Shown piece after piece: positions 62,776-64,000 of a stretch of 64,000 bases of DNA. How positions within the stretch are numbered: the first letter of the stretch is position 1; each line of letters begins with the position of its first letter. The notes beneath the pieces were generated by a model. The model did not search any database, had not been told where the DNA came from, and was given only the letters and a program-made list of their open reading frames with translations. Source of the DNA: Roseiflexus sp. (GTDB taxonomy: Bacteria > Chloroflexota > Chloroflexia > Chloroflexales > Roseiflexaceae); contig JAGHYV010000012.1 of NCBI GenBank assembly GCA_017743475.1, forward strand, positions 1-64,000. Direction: 5' to 3'. The position numbers were made by a program, and so were the translations under genes.

Positions 62776-64000
62776 AACGATGCGCCAGCGCTCATGGGTG
62801 GTGCGCACGCTGCTGATACTGGCGCTGATTGCCTGTGATTCGCTGGCGCTCAATGGAGCGTTTATCGGCGTCTATCTGTGGGCGGCTCGTGCTGATGCCG
62901 CGTTTGCAACTTCACTTGTTACCGCTGGTTCGACGACATGGCTGATCATGCTGTTGATCATGAATGTTTCCATGGCTGTCGCTTTTGTGGGAGGCAGTCT
63001 GTACTCGTTGCGTCGCGGCGTGTCACGGGTGGATGAGTTCTTCAAAGTGATCGTAGCAGTTTCACTTGGAACATTTGCTACGCTGATCATCAACGCGATG
63101 CAACCGCAGTTCGGACGTGATCCTCTTCCCTGGAACGAGCAGGTGCTGGTGAGTGGCTGGATCGGCGCTGTAGCGGGTGTGGTCGCGCTAAGGTGGGCAC
63201 ACCGTTCGGTGCTGACAGCATTGCGTCGGCGCGGGATCGATGTGCGCCGTGTGATCATCGTCGGAACGCGCGATCCAGGGCGGGTGGTGCTCAACACCAT
63301 CCGACGCCAGCCCGAAATGGGGTATCATGTCGTCGGTTTTATTTCGAACTCAACGCCGGTTGGCACCCTGGTCGAGGGGGTGCCGGTGCTTGGCAAGCCA
63401 GCGGCGCTTGGTCGTGTGATACGCGCAGCACAGGCGGATGAGGTCATCATTGCAGTGTCGGGGAGAACGTCGGCGGAAGTGCTGGACCTTGTTGCTCTTG
63501 CCGAGGATGAGTCGGTCGAGATTAAACTCTATCCCGACGCTTTTCAACTGATCACCAATAATGATATTTCAATCGGCGATGTGAGCGGCTTACCCCTGAT
63601 CGGTATTCGTAACGTTGCACTCGACAGCCCAATCAACCGGGCACTTAAGCGTGCTCTTGATTTGGTGGTTGCGATCCTGGTATTGACCATCAGTTCGCCG
63701 GTCATGCTTCTGATCGCGCTGCTGATCAAATTCGAGTCGCGCGGTCCGGTCTTCTTTGTGCAGGAGCGGGTCGGTCTTGATGGGAAGCCGTTCCCGACCT
63801 TCAAGTTCCGCACCATGTGCATCGATGCGCCACTGATCGGCAACTGGACGACGAAGGACGATCCGCGGGTGACGCCACTTGGGCGCTTCCTGCGGCGCTA
63901 TAGCCTCGATGAATTGCCACAGTTTATCAATGTTATTCGTGGGGAGATGAGTGTTGTCGGACCACGCCCAGAGCAACCGGTATGGGTCGAGCGGTTCAGT
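62729..64000 (+). CDS. Polyprenyl-phosphate sugar phosphotransferase (partial)
   Basis: Starts exopolysaccharide repeat synthesis by moving a sugar phosphate to undecaprenyl phosphate (WcaJ/CpsE type). The frame is open to the window end. It has four membrane segments, a CoA-binding-like domain ([20 protein letters not shown]...[18 protein letters not shown]), a fifth segment and the transferase domain: [46 protein letters not shown] and [12 protein letters not shown] choose a TTG at 62729 because AAGGAG lies 10 bases upstream inside the GT2 gene; an ATG at 62780 just past the GT2 stop lacks a ribosome site. The C-terminus is missing. Confidence 0.9.
   Translation, partial: MAAISSAPRSRVAPGKTMRQRSWVVRTLLILALIACDSLALNGAFIGVYLWAARADAAFATSLVTAGSTTWLIMLLIMNVSMAVAFVGGSLYSLRRGVSRVDEFFKVIVAVSLGTFATLIINAMQPQFGRDPLPWNEQVLVSGWIGAVAGVVALRWAHRSVLTALRRRGIDVRRVIIVGTRDPGRVVLNTIRRQPEMGYHVVGFISNSTPVGTLVEGVPVLGKPAALGRVIRAAQADEVIIAVSGRTSAEVLDLVALAEDESVEIKLYPDAFQLITNNDISIGDVSGLPLIGIRNVALDSPINRALKRALDLVVAILVLTISSPVMLLIALLIKFESRGPVFFVQERVGLDGKPFPTFKFRTMCIDAPLIGNWTTKDDPRVTPLGRFLRRYSLDELPQFINVIRGEMSVVGPRPEQPVWVERFS

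Noticed and set aside
1-64000. Insertion sequences, prophage or integrated element
   Set aside because: No transposase, integrase or phage structural gene is visible; the repeats found are short and non-coding or lie within a gene.

Overview
The window looks like a chromosomal stretch from a filamentous anoxygenic phototroph of the Chloroflexota, most likely a Roseiflexus. This is inferred from gene content and style, not from a database search: a complex I cluster with no nuoE/F/G between nuoD and nuoI, a single-chain glutamate synthase, a MurF-alanine racemase fusion, secreted proteins with the N-terminal 'VYLPLI' style, and GC-rich coding. I see no rRNA, tRNA, CRISPR array, prophage or intact insertion sequence.

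Layout. (1) 1-7045: minus-strand complex I operon nuoA-B-C-D-I-H-J-K with a promoter ahead of nuoA; the window starts at the probable start of nuoL. (2) 7.1-10.4 kb: a GNAT acetyltransferase divergent from homoserine dehydrogenase, then a broken secreted propeller-type protein gene. (3) 10.4-19.1 kb: nitrogen assimilation on the minus strand, glnA, amt and gltB, each with its own promoter or terminator signals, bordered by a hairpin repeat. (4) 19.4-23.3 kb: cell wall genes, a dipeptide epimerase divergent from a MurF-Alr fusion. (5) 23.3-28.8 kb: a complete branched-chain amino acid ABC transporter, livK-H-M-G-F. (6) 29.2-36.8 kb: a small anchored protein, then a fatty acyl/sterol-type beta-oxidation operon: SCP2 protein, two complementary half-degenerate acyl-CoA dehydrogenases, a FadN/FadB-type fusion and a thiolase. 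(7) 37-42 kb: a HerA-like ATPase and a GH1 beta-glucosidase set in repeat-rich non-coding DNA. (8) 41.4-46.8 kb: an O-methyltransferase and a trimethylamine-dehydrogenase-family flavoprotein, convergent with a MalT-type regulator. (9) 47-49.3 kb: a rhodanese lipoprotein, a GH32 beta-fructosidase pseudogene and RidA. (10) 49.4-55.8 kb: envelope glycosylation, two GT39-type membrane transferases around a GT4. (11) 55.8-64 kb: a PPOX-type flavoprotein, pgsA, a large heptamer array, a MntA-HepT toxin-antitoxin pair, an AceE-like E1, a small membrane protein, trpA, a GT2 and the start of a polyprenyl sugar phosphotransferase.

Three things stand out. First, arrays of imperfect 7-bp repeats recur at gene junctions throughout the window, often starting at a stop codon; the largest, about 215 bp, fills the whole pgsA-mntA gap. 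Second, the two adjacent acyl-CoA dehydrogenases have lost complementary motifs, which predicts an obligate heteromeric enzyme. Third, the NuoI subunit carries a C-terminal tail of near-identical 50-residue helical repeats encoded by a 150-bp minisatellite. Smaller points are a 13-bp identical -35 block in the gltB and livK promoters, a set of strong terminator-like hairpins without T-tracts, and an amine dehydrogenase with altered substrate-pocket residues.
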